A stretch of 64,000 nucleotides of DNA from Artemia franciscana (lineage: Eukaryota > Arthropoda > Branchiopoda > Anostraca > Artemiidae), in NCBI RefSeq assembly GCF_032884065.1, contig NC_088880.1, forward strand, positions 28,919,298 to 28,983,297. Direction: 5' to 3'. Positions 23,795-34,167 of this stretch are shown one piece after another. The notes under the pieces are model-generated. The model had not been told where the DNA came from. It saw only the letters and a list, made by a program, of their open reading frames with translations, and made no database searches. Within the stretch, counting starts at the first letter, position 1; the number at the start of each line of letters is the position of its first letter. The translations under genes were made by a program, and so were the position numbers.

Positions 23795-24030
23795 TATTTA
23801 TACGCCTTAATATTTATACCAAAATGTGTATACACCTTATTTTTTTAGCCTTAAACCTTAAACCTATACAGCTTATCTCATTTATTTCTTAGATGAAATT
23901 TATGTATTTCTTAGATGGCTCTATGATTTATGGCTCTCGATGATTTATTTCCTAGATAGTTTTAGTTATCACTTAATTGTGATTGGGGTGATTCCTAAAC
24001 CTGTCAAAATACCTTTACACCTTAAAGCCT
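23795..24030. repeat. third copy of the ~220-bp repeat seen at 19.2-19.7 kb
   Basis: This shares 'ttagccttaaacctta', 'tctcatttatttcttagatg', 'ttagatggctctatgattta' and 'tggctctcgatgatttattt' with 19220-19690, in the same orientation. The copies bracket a 4.1-kb block of LINE relics (19.7-23.8 kb). Confidence 0.75.
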
Positions 24031-24039
24031 ATAGGTGGT

Positions 24040-25255
24040 TTGTTTTTAACTCGTTATTAAATAAAAAGAAACAAGTTTTTTCAATTGAAAGCAAGGAGCA
24101 GCATTAAAACTTAATAAGAACAGGAATTATTACGTATATGAGGAGGGTTCTCCCCCTACTCAATACTTTGTTCTTTATGCCAAAGTTCTAATTTTGTTCC
24201 AATTCTTTAAGGATGACCCTTGAATCACAATGGCCGTTTAATAAGAATAAATAGCTCTTTTGAAAGTACTAAAAAAAACTACTAAAAAGCACTAAGAGAA
24301 CCCCCCTCATATACGTAATAATTTCTGTTTGTTCTATGTTTTAATGTCGCTTCTTACTTTCAGCTGAAAAAACCTGTTTTTTATATTTAATTTCTGATCG
24401 TTTTTAAATGATGTTGGGAAATCTGGCACCCCCTTAATAGAATTCTCCCTCTTCATATGGAAGATTTATTCATGGTAAGATCCTCCAACATAGACCCCTC
24501 TCCCCGACCCCCCCCCCCCACCAGACAAAATCCCCCCATGAAAACGTCTGTATACTTTCCAATAACCAATACTACGTGTAAACAATGGGCAAAGCTCATA
24601 ACTTGCGGTCCTTCCCTTGGGAACTATGGGGGATTAACTCATCCTCAAAGACGTAGTTATTAGATTTTACGACTATTCGGAAGAAAATGATTATCTCAAA
24701 ATTTTGATCGAGTGACTTTGGGGAAAAAAATGAGCGTAGGAGGTGGCCTAGTTGCCCAATTTTCGGCCACTTAAAAAGGGAACTAGAACATTTAATTTCC
24801 ATTCAAATGAGCCCTATCGCGATATTTTAGGACCACTGGGTCGATACGATCACCCTTGGGAAGAAAAAAAACAAATAAACATGCATCCGTGATTTTTAAT
24901 TCTGGCAAAAATGCAAAATTCCACATTTTTGAAGATAGGCGCTTGAACCTCTACAGTAAGGTTTTCTGATACGCTGAATCTGTTGGTGTGATTTTCAGTC
25001 AGATTCTATGAATTTTAGGGGGTGTTTCCCCCTTTTTTTCGGTAATAAGGCCAAATTTTTTGGGCTTGTAACTTTTCACGGGCAAGTTGATAAAACTTAT
25101 ACGTTTGAAATCAGTATAAAAATTCAACCCTTTTGATGCATCTTTTGGTATCAAAATTTCGTTTTTAGACATTCGGATTTATAGAGATTCGTACTAATGA
25201 ACCGGGTCCCTCCTTATTTACATTTCGCTACCACGAACTGTGTGATTGTTCATTA
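24040..25255 (+). repeat. hairpin-ended repeat family, long copy (copy 2)
   Basis: About 1.2 kb, alignable with 31985-33715. It starts with an inverted repeat: the left arm around 24060-24165 and right arm around 24295-24400 share ATTACGTATATGAGGAGGG against CCCCCCTCATATACGTAAT. Next come 'tggaagatttattc', 'gttgcccaatttt', 'aaaaagggaactagaac', 'tgggtcgatacgatcaccc', 'aagataggcgcttgaa' and 'tctgatacgctgaatctg'. It ends in a variant terminal hairpin (TTCGCTACCACGAA) near 25227-25240. A 12-C tract lies at 24508-24519. No ORF of note. The repeat relationship is clear, but the Helentron-like class is inference. Confidence 0.8.
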
Positions 25256-25509
25256 AACTAGTTTTCATTAATGCTAGAATGTTTACTTCAGTAGAAACTA
25301 AATTGGTAGTTTAAAATGATCATTTAACCAATTATTTGACCACTTCTAACGAATTTGTTCAACTAACCAATTATTTGCCCAGATGATTTATTTAACCAGT
25401 TGATTTCCTCTATATTTGTAGAGAGTAGATTTGAGAGAAAGTATGTGTTGATGATAATGGTTCATGTATACTAGTCAAACAAATTTGGTTGTTACAATTA
25501 TTCTGATTT
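25256..25509. other. no recognisable gene
   Basis: AT-rich sequence with the phrase AACCAATTATTTG occurring twice (25327-25339 and 25357-25369). No gene is seen. Confidence 0.4.
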
Positions 25510-26450
25510 TAAATATTATGGTCACCTCATACCATATTTACACCTGAACATTTGTGGCCGGAAGAGAGAAATACAACATTCTAGTTCTTTTTTTTTTGCT
25601 TTTTTTTTATACAGGCTTCGCAGCTCCGTCACAAGTAATGCTATGCCGCTTGTCCTGGTAATTACCACACTATTTACTTTTAAGGTCTTTATTATTCCTT
25701 TTCTTGAAATTTTCAAGAGAAAGATTTTTCGGGATTACTCCTACTGGGAGGCGTTCCACATGTATACGGATCATCTAGTAAAACTTGTCTTCAAGTACTC
25801 TTCGCGGACAACAGACAACATACAGCCCTGTCGAGCTGTACTTTGGCGTGTTATCGCAAAGGCTTTATTTTATTTGGAATGAGTTTTGAAATCTCATCAT
25901 ATGGAGGGTAATGCATGTATTTGTAGAATACCGACATTGAAGCCAAGTCAAATTGATTCTGGATCAACTCCAAGGATTTGGCATCAAAGTTGCCAGAAAT
26001 TGCTGTGTGAACTGATCGGATTTGGGTAGTTGGAGTGTCAGCAAAGAGATTACATGCTTATTCCATGACTGGTCTTATACATGCTGTAAAGTGTCGAAAT
26101 GGACTCGTCATGGGTTTTGTATCTTAAAATGATTCCTAGTTTTATAGAGCAGGAGGACCACGCTTTGCTGAGGTGTACAGCCCATGTGAGGTCCGACGAA
26201 AGATGAATTCGAAGAAGGCTTAGTGTGTCAACTCTTGTTAGTGTCTCATAAAAAGGAAAGCAGGGTGGTCCTTTGCATTCCGCACCTTCAAAATTAAGAG
26301 CTCTTTTGTTTTTGGTACATTGAAACTGACAAGCCACTCATCTGCTCACCCCTCAATTTTTTTCAGGTTGGCCTGAATCTCCTTCGGGGAATTTCTGGGA
26401 TCTCTCTCGTTCGTGATGGAGATCTTTGCCGTTGTGTAATACTAACACTA
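25510..26450 (-). pseudogene. Jockey-like non-LTR retrotransposon, RT C-terminal region (broken)
   Basis: Minus-strand reading from about 26450 gives NSPKEIQANLKKIEG and DEWLVSFNVPKTKEL, the conserved ADEWLVSFN.xKT block after the RT palm. It continues with LSLLRIHLSSDLTWAVHLSK, KLGIILRYK, then IRPVMEYACNLFADTPTTQI, matching the common RP.LEYA block. Further frames give a short tail to about 25510. Stops and frame changes are present. The YADD box is not included. The element ends about 110 bp before the MIPEP exon at 26559. Confidence 0.75.
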
Positions 26451-26558
26451 ATTTATGCTTCTTATTATACTAGTTTATATCTTTTTTATCCCTTTTATTA
26501 TTGTACTATTCTTGTGGTTTATTTTCATGATTATGCAATGGCTTTTTTTCTTTTTAAG

Positions 26559-26825
26559 GTTAAACACCAATGTGGAACTATACACATCCCTAAGGAGGGC
26601 TACAGAAGAGAGCGATGTTGCACCCCTGACTTCAGTTGATGAACACGTATCTAAGCTTTTTCTATTTGACTTTGAGCAAAGTGGGATACACTTGCCAGAA
26701 AATCTTAGAGAAAGCATTGTTGGCTTAAATGATCGTATATTACGGCTGGGACAAAGGTTTGCCATGAACTCTCATGAGCCTAGAAGAGTCCCAAAACATT
26801 TACTCCCTCCATATCTAGCTAATAA
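26559..26825 (+). CDS. MIPEP: MIPEP, internal exon b
   Basis: After a pyrimidine-rich tract and TTTTTAAG, the exon's first G completes the arginine codon split from the exon at 15491. It then reads LNTNVELYTSLRRATEESDV, LFLFDFEQSGIHLPEN and FAMNSHEPRRVPKHLLPPYL. These match the MIPEP segments LNTNVDLY, FMFDFEISGIHL and KHLLP. It is part of the helical N-terminal half of the M3 fold that caps the active-site channel. The 267 bases have no stop. The exon ends with AA of an asparagine codon before a consensus GTAAGT donor, and the next exon supplies the T. Confidence 0.93.
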
Positions 26826-26869
26826 GTAAGTTATATTTTTTTTGTTTTGTTTCTTATAAAAATGGTACG

Positions 26870-27045
26870 TTAGGATGTCTATAATCGAATTGTTAAAAAT
26901 GCTGATGAGGCAAAAGGACTAAATGAATCGTTCCAGGGAGTGAGACAGGGTGCTTATAAATCAACGAATATTGTAGCGAACTGACTTTTGTTCAGATTGC
27001 TTACTTACAGTACCAAGGACATCAAAACCAAAAATTTTTTTTTAG
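26870..27045 (+). pseudogene. short reverse-transcriptase fragment
   Basis: The + strand reads DVYNRIVKNADEAKGLNESF followed by QGVRQGAY.STN, the GVRQG block of non-LTR reverse transcriptases with its usual upstream strand. A stop precedes DVYN. About 55 residues only, too short to assign a clade. It lies 45 bp after a MIPEP exon. Confidence 0.5.
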
Positions 27046-27232
27046 CCTCTTTAACCCCTTGCCAATCTATTCACAGCAGAAAACCTATTAATATAAAATA
27101 TTCACAGATTTTTTTGAGTAGTGCCGCATTTTCGTGCCGGTAGTGTTGCGACTTTGAAACTTGAAAATAAATAAGGAAAATTAGCTAAATTTGACAGTGT
27201 TTTTCTTCCACTAAAATCCATAATTACTAGTA

Positions 27233-27257
27233 GGGGAGAGGTGGGTACAGTGGCGCA
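27233..27257 (+). repeat. left terminal inverted repeat of the pogo-type element
   Basis: 25 bp, exact reverse complement of 30726-30750, preceded by the TA target duplicate. Further GTGGCGCA motifs follow near 27269, 27617 and 27645. Confidence 0.95.
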
Positions 27258-27713
27258 GTCTGCTACAGTGGCGCACTTGATCCCACTGCCACCTGTAATT
27301 AGATTAAATTCTAAAAAAATACGCACTAGGAGGGCAGTCACATGGTCTATGATCGTCAGCCATTTTCAATTTTTTGGGGCGATTGCAGTTTTTGAGGTAT
27401 GTGATTAAGTGCTTTGAAAAATAAAATCTTGGACAAATGGAAAATATTTTTTGACTTTGCTAAGGTTTGTAGGCTACAAATAGTGTCGAATTCTGGCGAA
27501 TATTAGTTCATCTGGAAGCTCCAACATTTCTAAACATAGTGCAGCCATCTGTTTGTCTCTCGGTCATTATTTCAAATTTTGGTTCACAAAATGGATAAAA
27601 GAGGGCATTTCGGCTACAGTGGCGCATTTTGGTGGAGGGTATAGTGGCGCACCCCGAAATTTTTTAAATTCATAAACTTCACGCGGTAGGTAGCCTATAT
27701 GATAGTTTTGACT

Positions 27714-27810
27714 TCTACTACTACTACTACAAACTCGTCGCAGCCTTAAGCCGCCTGAGATCGACACACTGGCGAACACCTCTCCTCCATACCACCCTGT
27801 TTAAGGCTTC
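27714..27810 (-). mobile_element. LINE 3'-end fragment (copy A family) nested in the pogo element
   Basis: CTACTACTACTACTAC followed by GCCTTAAGCCGCCTGAG matches the (CTA)n tail and last codons of the LINE at 20047. It is a severely 5'-truncated insertion of about 100 bp and breaks no transposase coding sequence. Confidence 0.75.
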
Positions 27811-28338
27811 TGCCCCCAAAGATTTTGGGTAATTTCTTATGATCTCTGTTTGTTGTAGTTGTTATTTTCATTGATTTGTATGTGTCTATTATGTTGTCAG
27901 TATTGTCATAATTTCTTTTTATTATGTTTAGTGTGACAAGCTTGAAAGCTTACCATATTTGGTATTAATAAATAAATAGGAATAAAGTATCCAGTATGTA
28001 TGTTAGCATTATCAGGATCCTAAATATCAGAGCAGTCACCATTATCATACATTTTCTGGTTAATTGACATCAAAATTGGATTGGCTCACTTATTTCTAAT
28101 AATTTCAAAGTTGACTAAAGTACATTTATGATCATATTAATTTTAAATAAGCTATATTAAAACATTCAGATAAATAAAATCTAATGTAGGCCACTGTGTG
28201 TTTTTTTTCCTAGGCCTACATGCATTACTATAGGCCTAATGCTTATCTGATTGTTAAGAAATAGAAGTTGAGAAATAGAAACAGAGTTCAGTAACAAAGG
28301 CTAAATCCCCCAAACATTAAATATTGGTCTTTTGCAGA

Positions 28339-29751
28339 ATGCCTAATGAAGCAGAGCGTATGAAGCTTGCCGTGCACGCGGTACTGGAATTGAAGCTTTC
28401 ACAACGGGCTGCTGCCAAAAAATACGAGATCCCAGAGACAACACTCCGTCGATATGTAAATAAGGCTCGCAACGCGTCGGACGATAAAAAGCTGACTTTA
28501 AAATTTGAGCCGAATTATAAAGTCCGTCAAGTGTTAACTGATGAACTTGAACAGCAAGTTCACGATTATTTGATAAAGGCATGCAAAATGCACCATGGTT
28601 TGACACGGCTCAACGTCCGCCAATTCGCTTTCGAAATTGCAAAGATGAACCAATTGAAGGTGCCATCAACATGGCATGAGAAAAAGATGACGGGGAAAGA
28701 CTGGTACTACAGTTACATGAAACGCTTCCCAGACCTGTCCATCCGCAAAGCGGAGGGAACAAGCTTGGCCAGAGCCACGGCATTCAACAGAACAACTGTA
28801 AACGAGTTCTGTGACAACTTGGAGACTGTTATGAATAAGTTTAAGTTTCAGCCTAGTGATATTTATAACTTAGATGAGACGGGGGCAACAACAGTGCAGA
28901 GACCACCAAATGTGATAGCACCCAAGGGGCACAAACAGGTGGGCCAAGTGACTTCTGCTGAGCAAGGCAAACTGACCACAGTCTGCTGCACCATCAATGC
29001 TCAAGGTAATTTCTCGCCACCTTACTTCGTCTTCCCAAGGAAAAGATTTGGCTCCCAGTTGATGAATGGTGCACCACCAGGCAGTGGCGGTAGCGGTTCT
29101 TCCAAAGGATGGATGACATCTGACATCTTCCTGCTTGTCCTCGAACACGTTGTGAAACATGCCCGCTGTACAAAAGAGAGACCCATATTGCTGATAGAAG
29201 ACAACCACTCTTCTCATGTGTCGATCCAGGCCATTCAGTACTGTAAAGATAACGGGATAGTGGTTCTGACTTTGCCACCCCACACCAGCGGAAAGCTACA
29301 GCCACTGGACAGAACAGTCTACAAATCATTCAAAAACTACTACAACATCACCTGCAATGACTGGAAGGTCAGCAACCCCGGACAGACGATTGGCATCTCT
29401 ATCATCGCTCAACTTGTTGGAAAGGCCTTCCAACTCTCCTTCACACAGAAAAACATAGTCAGTGGCTTTACTGCTACTGGGATTTTCCCCTTCAACCGCC
29501 TACTTTTCACAGACGACGATTTTCTCGCATCAGCTGTGACCGACAGACCAGACCCTAATCCCAGCGCAGCTCCAGAGGCCAAAGAAGTCGAGCAAGAATT
29601 GAATAGTCATAACAAAGCGGGTTCAAGCTCTGCCTCCCCTACCGCTGTTACACCCGAAGCTGTAAGGCCCTACCCAAGAGCGCCCCCCAGGAAGCTGCCA
29701 GAAGGAGCTCGGAAGAGGAAGAAAACCATCATTGCCACGGATACCCAGTGA
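28339..29751 (+). CDS. pogo/Tigger-like transposase
   Basis: This 470-residue transposase catalyses cut-and-paste movement of the enclosing element. An N-terminal psq-type helix-turn-helix (~residues 10-45, KLSQRAAAKKYEIPETTLRR) would bind the ends. A CENP-B-like second DNA-binding region follows (~60-140, with DWYYSYMKRFP). The DDE domain has D179 in LDETG, D288 in IEDNHSSH and D324 in QPLDRTVYKSFK, a 35-residue spacing between the last two. All three catalytic acids are present. The start chosen is the ATG at 28339. TTTTGCAG just before it could be a splice acceptor, so an upstream exon is possible. The parent ORF continued in another frame into the segment at 29763-30365. Confidence 0.93.
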   Translation: MPNEAERMKLAVHAVLELKLSQRAAAKKYEIPETTLRRYVNKARNASDDKKLTLKFEPNYKVRQVLTDELEQQVHDYLIKACKMHHGLTRLNVRQFAFEIAKMNQLKVPSTWHEKKMTGKDWYYSYMKRFPDLSIRKAEGTSLARATAFNRTTVNEFCDNLETVMNKFKFQPSDIYNLDETGATTVQRPPNVIAPKGHKQVGQVTSAEQGKLTTVCCTINAQGNFSPPYFVFPRKRFGSQLMNGAPPGSGGSGSSKGWMTSDIFLLVLEHVVKHARCTKERPILLIEDNHSSHVSIQAIQYCKDNGIVVLTLPPHTSGKLQPLDRTVYKSFKNYYNITCNDWKVSNPGQTIGISIIAQLVGKAFQLSFTQKNIVSGFTATGIFPFNRLLFTDDDFLASAVTDRPDPNPSAAPEAKEVEQELNSHNKAGSSSASPTAVTPEAVRPYPRAPPRKLPEGARKRKKTIIATDTQ

Positions 29752-29762
29752 AAGATGCTTTA

Positions 29763-30365
29763 TAGAAAGAATTCATGGAAAGGGAGGCAAAGAAAAAGGC
29801 CAAGACTTCTAAGATTAACTCCAAGACAAAGAAAGCCGTTGTCCGAAAGCCAGTGCCAAAAAAACAGGAAGTCTAACCTAAGAAAAAGGGCAATGCTGTT
29901 GGATACTTTGCTAAATTTGACCGCAATTTCAAGAGAAACAGTCATGTAAAGACCCTGTTTTCTGATTCTTTGTCTGATGATGACTTTGGTGACTCTGCCA
30001 CAAAAGGCAATAGTAGCTGTGATAGTGATGAAAGCCTCCACTGTGGCCTTGAAGACCAAAACGATTTTTTGTGTTACGACGAAGTCCGTGTTGGAGATTA
30101 TGTTCTTGTTTGCGAAGGGGAGATCAAAAAGAACAAAATTAACTCCGTGGGCGAAGTCCTCTCTGAGTCCAGCTTTGACATTGAGCTCATGTATATTAAG
30201 AGAATGGTTCCTTTCTACAAGTTCATCAGGACCAGTGAAAATTACACTTTCAGCAAGTCGAGTGTCGAAATGAAGCTACCTGATCCGAATATTTCTGGTG
30301 GTACAGAAAGACAGGCGGAGCAACTGGTCTTCCCCATTGACCTGACTGCTTACAATATTTACTAG
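29763..30365 (+). pseudogene. C-terminal extension of the pogo transposase, out of frame
   Basis: Frame 3 reads a lysine-rich linker (EREAKKKAKTSKINSKTKKA) with one stop near 29878. It then gives KKGNAVGYFAKFDRNFKRN, an acidic patch, and VRVGDYVLVCEGEIKKNKIN with FPIDLTAYNIY at the end. The VGDYVLV start and beta-rich look suggest an SH3/Tudor-like small domain of a kind seen at the C-terminus of other invertebrate pogo-like transposases. I cannot assign a function. One frameshift at about 29750 and the stop near 29878 separate it from the transposase ORF. From the ATG at 29970 the rest is open for 131 codons and could still be made alone. Confidence 0.65.
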
Positions 30366-30725
30366 TGTGCCTTTTTCTTTTATTTTCAGTTCATTATTTT
30401 TTATTTCCTTACTCATTATACGAAGTATTCATCTTTTAGGTATTTTCAGTTCATTATTTTGTACTTCCTTACTCATTAAACGAAGTATTCATCTTAACAG
30501 TTTGATTGCGCCACTGTTCCAGATGGGGTGCGCCATAGTTCCCGCCTAGTCGGCAACAATGGCGCAAAAAGTGGCTGTCAGAAAACATGACTCCATCAAA
30601 AACTGGTTCAAAGAAGAAGTGTGAAATAAATCACCAGTGTAGAATAGTAAACTGCCTGCACAACAGTTTAAAAATCGTCCAAAAATGTTAATATTTGCCA
30701 AAGTTACGATGCTTTGACCTGAAAG

Positions 30726-30750
30726 TGCGCCACTGTACCCACCTCTCCCC
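30726..30750 (-). repeat. right terminal inverted repeat of the pogo-type element
   Basis: Exact reverse complement of 27233-27257, followed by TA. Inward lie TGCGCCACTGTTCC (~30508), GGTGCGCCATAG (~30528) and a GGCGCA at about 30560. Confidence 0.95.
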
Positions 30751-30779
30751 TATTACTACTTAATAATTACTATCCATAA

Positions 30780-31570
30780 TTATCTTATACTACCGTTAGG
30801 TAGGATAAGATACTTGATTTTAAAAAATGACTATCACAAGTCTTGAAGGACTGAATTCGGATTTTGGAGTCATAAAACCATAAATATAAAAAAAAAAAAT
30901 CATAAAAATAGTACAAAAAGTAAAATACTGGCTAAACATTGTCAAAAACAACAAAGTCAGAAAGTCAAAGCTATTCATTAGTAAAAAAAAAGAAAAAAAA
31001 TATAAGCGGCAAAATGTCAGAAAGTTAAAAAGGTAAAGACTAAAACAAAACTAAAAAAGAGTGAGATAAAATTTGTGTTAAAAATGTGTTAACGAAAACA
31101 AATAAACAAAGGGGAGGGAACAGAAGAATCAAACGAACATAAAACTTGAGTATTAACAGTACAAAAAAAGGAAAACTAGTGGTTTATTTTATCAGTAATG
31201 GAGGGGAAAAAGGTTTTTTCATACCTGGAGGTTAAGCAACGGATGGGGGACAAGATAGGAACGGGTTCAGAAACACTACGTGGCATGCGGTATCTGGATG
31301 GGGAGTGTCTTTTGTGAAAAATGTTTTCCATGTGAAGGTTTATTATTGTATTTTTTTTTGCAAAACGGAGGCACAATGTTCCTCTCCTGTGCTCAAGAGT
31401 TTCCAGCTTGGCCTTTTTTAAAAGGAGCGAACATGGTACCTTAGCTTCTTTAAAAGTTAATCTCAGGGCTCTTTTTGAATGGATTCGAATTTTTCTGGTT
31501 CGTCACGGGAGATTCCAAAGCTTGGAATCTCTATAAACAGGAGAAACAGAAGACCTACTAGAAGCAAGTC
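30780..31570 (-). pseudogene. non-LTR retrotransposon 3' part (broken)
   Basis: Minus-strand reading gives ETLEHRRGTLC-like sequence across frames, then LRFAKKNTIINLHMENIFHK and RYEKTFFPSITDKINH. The last matches the SFFPRTI..WN block that closes many Jockey-type ORFs. The 3' untranslated end (TCATTTTTTAAAATC..CTTATC) matches the 3' end of the LINE copy at 48918-49225. Frames are disrupted. The element abuts the right end of the pogo element. Confidence 0.6.
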
Positions 31571-31984
31571 GAGGAACCTCAATATTTCCTGGTATCCGAG
31601 TATCGTGTTGGTGAACATCTGAACTCTCACAAGATATATCTGCAGTGGTGTCTGGAAGCTATGACATCTTGGAAAGATGACCTGAAAACGTCTTGTCTCT
31701 TTGCTATTTATAGTATTTGTTTCCTTTTCTTCTCTGTCGGGTAAATGTTCTTATTTCAATAGTTGTAATTGATTAAAATAATCTTAGGTACGTCCAAGTT
31801 TTAGCTAAGTTTAACCTATTGATTTTTCATTTCAATTTTTGCTAAATTACATTAAGTGAAATTTTGCTTAAGATTGTTGATTCTTTAAAGTAGTTTTAAA
31901 AGCAACTATAGCAAAGTACCGAATAATTAAATAGTTTAAGGTATCCGTAGGTGCAAAACGCCATTTTTGCCATCTGTTTAGTAT
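31571..31984. other. no recognisable gene
   Basis: AT-rich intronic DNA, no supported feature. Confidence 0.45.
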
Positions 31985-33715
31985 CAACCTGTTTGTGATT
32001 AAATAAAAAAAAACAAGTTTTTTTAAATGAAAGTAAGGAGCGACATTAAAACTTAAAACGAACAGAAATTACTTCGTATATGAAAGAGGCTGCTTCCTCA
32101 TCAACGCCCCGCTCTTTACGCTAAAGTTTGACTCTGTCTCTCAATTCTTCTTTTTAAAACAGTAAAAAACTTTAGCGTAAAGAGCGGGGCGTTGATGAGG
32201 AAGCAGCCTCTTTCATATACGAAGTAATTTCTGTTCGTTTTAAGTTTTAATGTCGCTCCTTACTTTCAGTTAAAAAACTTGTTTTTTTTATTTAATTTCT
32301 GAACGTTTTTGAATCAATGCATGTTTTGATTTTGGCTCTCCGCAGAGGAATAATTAAAACGAAATTTGTATTTTTTTTTTTTTTTTGGCTAAATGGCTTT
32401 CTCATAATTTTGGTCGAATGATTTTGAGAAAAAAAGAGCGGGGGAGGAAGCCTAGTTGCCCTCCGATTTTTTTGTCAATTAAAAAGGCAACTAGAACTTT
32501 TAATTTTTTACGAATATTTTTATTAGTAAAAGATTTACGTAACTTATAAATTAGCTTACGTAAAGAACTTTTGTATTCTCATATTTTTATTACATATATG
32601 AGGGGGTTCGCCCCCTTATCAGATCCTCGCTCTTTACACTAAAGCTTAAATTTTGTCCCAATTCATTAAGAATGACCCCAGAATCACAAAAGCCGTAGAA
32701 TAAATAGTTGAAATTACTAAAAATACTTTAACGTAAAGAGCGAGGTATTAGGAGGTGGTGAGCTCCTCAAATGGGTAATAATTTCTGTTTGTTTTAAGTT
32801 TTAATGCTGTTCCTTACTTCCAGCTGAAAGAACTTTTTCATATTTATTTTTTCATTGCGTTTTTAAATAATGCTAGTAAATCCTGTGCTCCCTTCATGGA
32901 GATTTTCTTCCCCCATGACAAATTATCGATGGAAAGTTCCCCCAGCACATCCCCCTCTTCTCAACCCCTCCCCCAACCAAAAAAATCCTCCTGAAAACGC
33001 CTGTACACTTCCCAATAACCATTACTATATGTAAGCATTGGTCAAAGTTTGTAACTTTTTGCCCCTCCCATGGGGACTGTGGGGGAGTAAGTCGTCCCCA
33101 AAGACATAGTTATAAGGTTTTTCGACTACGCTGAATAAAATGGCTATCTCAGAATTTTGATCCGTTGACTTTGGTAAAATAATTAGCGTGGGAGGGGGCC
33201 TAGGTGCCCTCCAATTTTTTTGGTCACTTAAAAAGGGCACTAGAACTTTTCATTTCCGTTAGAATGAGCCCTCTTGCAACATTCTAGGACAACTGGGTCG
33301 ATACGATCACCCCTTGGAAAAAAACAACAAAAAACAAAAAAACAAATAAACACGCATCCGTGATCTGCCTTCTGGCAAAAAATACAAAATTCGACATTTT
33401 TGTAGATAGGAGCTTGAAACTTCTATAGTAGGGTTCTCTGATACGCTGAATCTGATGGTGTGATTTTCGTTAAGATTCTATGACTTCTAGGGGGCGTTTC
33501 CCCCTATTTTCTAAAATAACGCAAATTTTCTCAGGCTCGTAACTTTTGATGGGTAAGACTAAACTTGATGAAACTTATATATTTAAAATCAGCATTAAAA
33601 TGCGATTCTTTTGATGTAGGTATTGGTATCAAAATTCCATTTTTTAGAGTTTTGGTTACTATTGAGCCGGGTCGCTCCTTACTACAGTTCGTTACCACGA
33701 ACTGTTCGACTTTCA
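31985..33715 (+). repeat. hairpin-ended repeat family, longest copy (copy 3)
   Basis: This opens with a near-perfect palindrome. The left arm (~32000-32128) and right arm (~32168-32296) pair over more than 120 bp with a ~40-bp loop, for example GAAAGAGGCTGCTTCCTCAT against ATGAGGAAGCAGCCTCTTTC. A second, weaker inverted pair spans about 32580-32850. Next come TAGTTGCCCTCC, AAAAAGGGCACTAGAAC, CTGGGTCGATACGATCACC and TCTGATACGCTGAATCTG, as in copies 2 and 4. The right end carries the hairpin AGTTCGT-TACC-ACGAACT at about 33682-33699. There is no protein. Two related palindromes inside one copy suggest a tandem or composite non-autonomous element. Confidence 0.85.
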
Positions 33716-34160
33716 TTTATTTTTAATTCTAATTAAAAATCCGTAAATAGAGAGCTTACGTTAAATAGGAAAACTGAAGGTATTCTTACAAACCAACTTT
33801 AAAATAATTTCATGGTAAGATAATAAAATAACATTCTATCTCATTTTGAACCAAGATCATCTGACCGCATTAACGAAAAAGTTAATGAAACCAACTCCCC
33901 TTGGCAAGAAAATCTTATCCCTTGGTAAGAGTTAAAAAATCCGAATTGCCTGAGGAAACTGCACTTTTCAATACAATTTTTGCCATCTCGCAGTATATTA
34001 TACTTATTTTTATCATTGTTTCCTTTTTAAATTATTGACTTCATAATAAAACTATAAGTGGTAGATAAACAGACAAATACATGTTTTAGAAGCAGATTCG
34101 AAAATTTCACGTAGTTTTTTTTTAAATTTAATAAAATTTATTCAATTTGTTTTGTGTTCT
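33716..34160. other. intron sequence without a recognised element
   Basis: AT-rich, no supported gene. It ends where the exon-derived tandem array begins. Confidence 0.45.
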
Positions 34161-34167
34161 TTTGTTT

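Larger units (their letters stand above)
27233..30750 (+). mobile_element. complete pogo/Tigger-type DNA transposon
   Basis: This 3518-bp element is bounded by perfect 25-bp terminal inverted repeats (27233-27257 and 30726-30750, starting GGGGAGAGGTGGG). It is flanked by TA on both sides (27231-27232 and 30751-30752), the target duplication expected of the Tc1/mariner-pogo superfamily. It carries one long transposase ORF (28339-29751) and an out-of-frame continuation to 30365. Near both ends the motif GTGGCGCA or its complement is repeated. A fragment of a LINE 3' end has inserted at 27714-27810. It lies in the MIPEP intron between 26825 and 35808, sense to the gene. Confidence 0.93.

Noticed and set aside
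28343-29329. Minus-strand ORFs opposite the pogo transposase
   Set aside because: They are antisense shadows of the transposase coding sequence.
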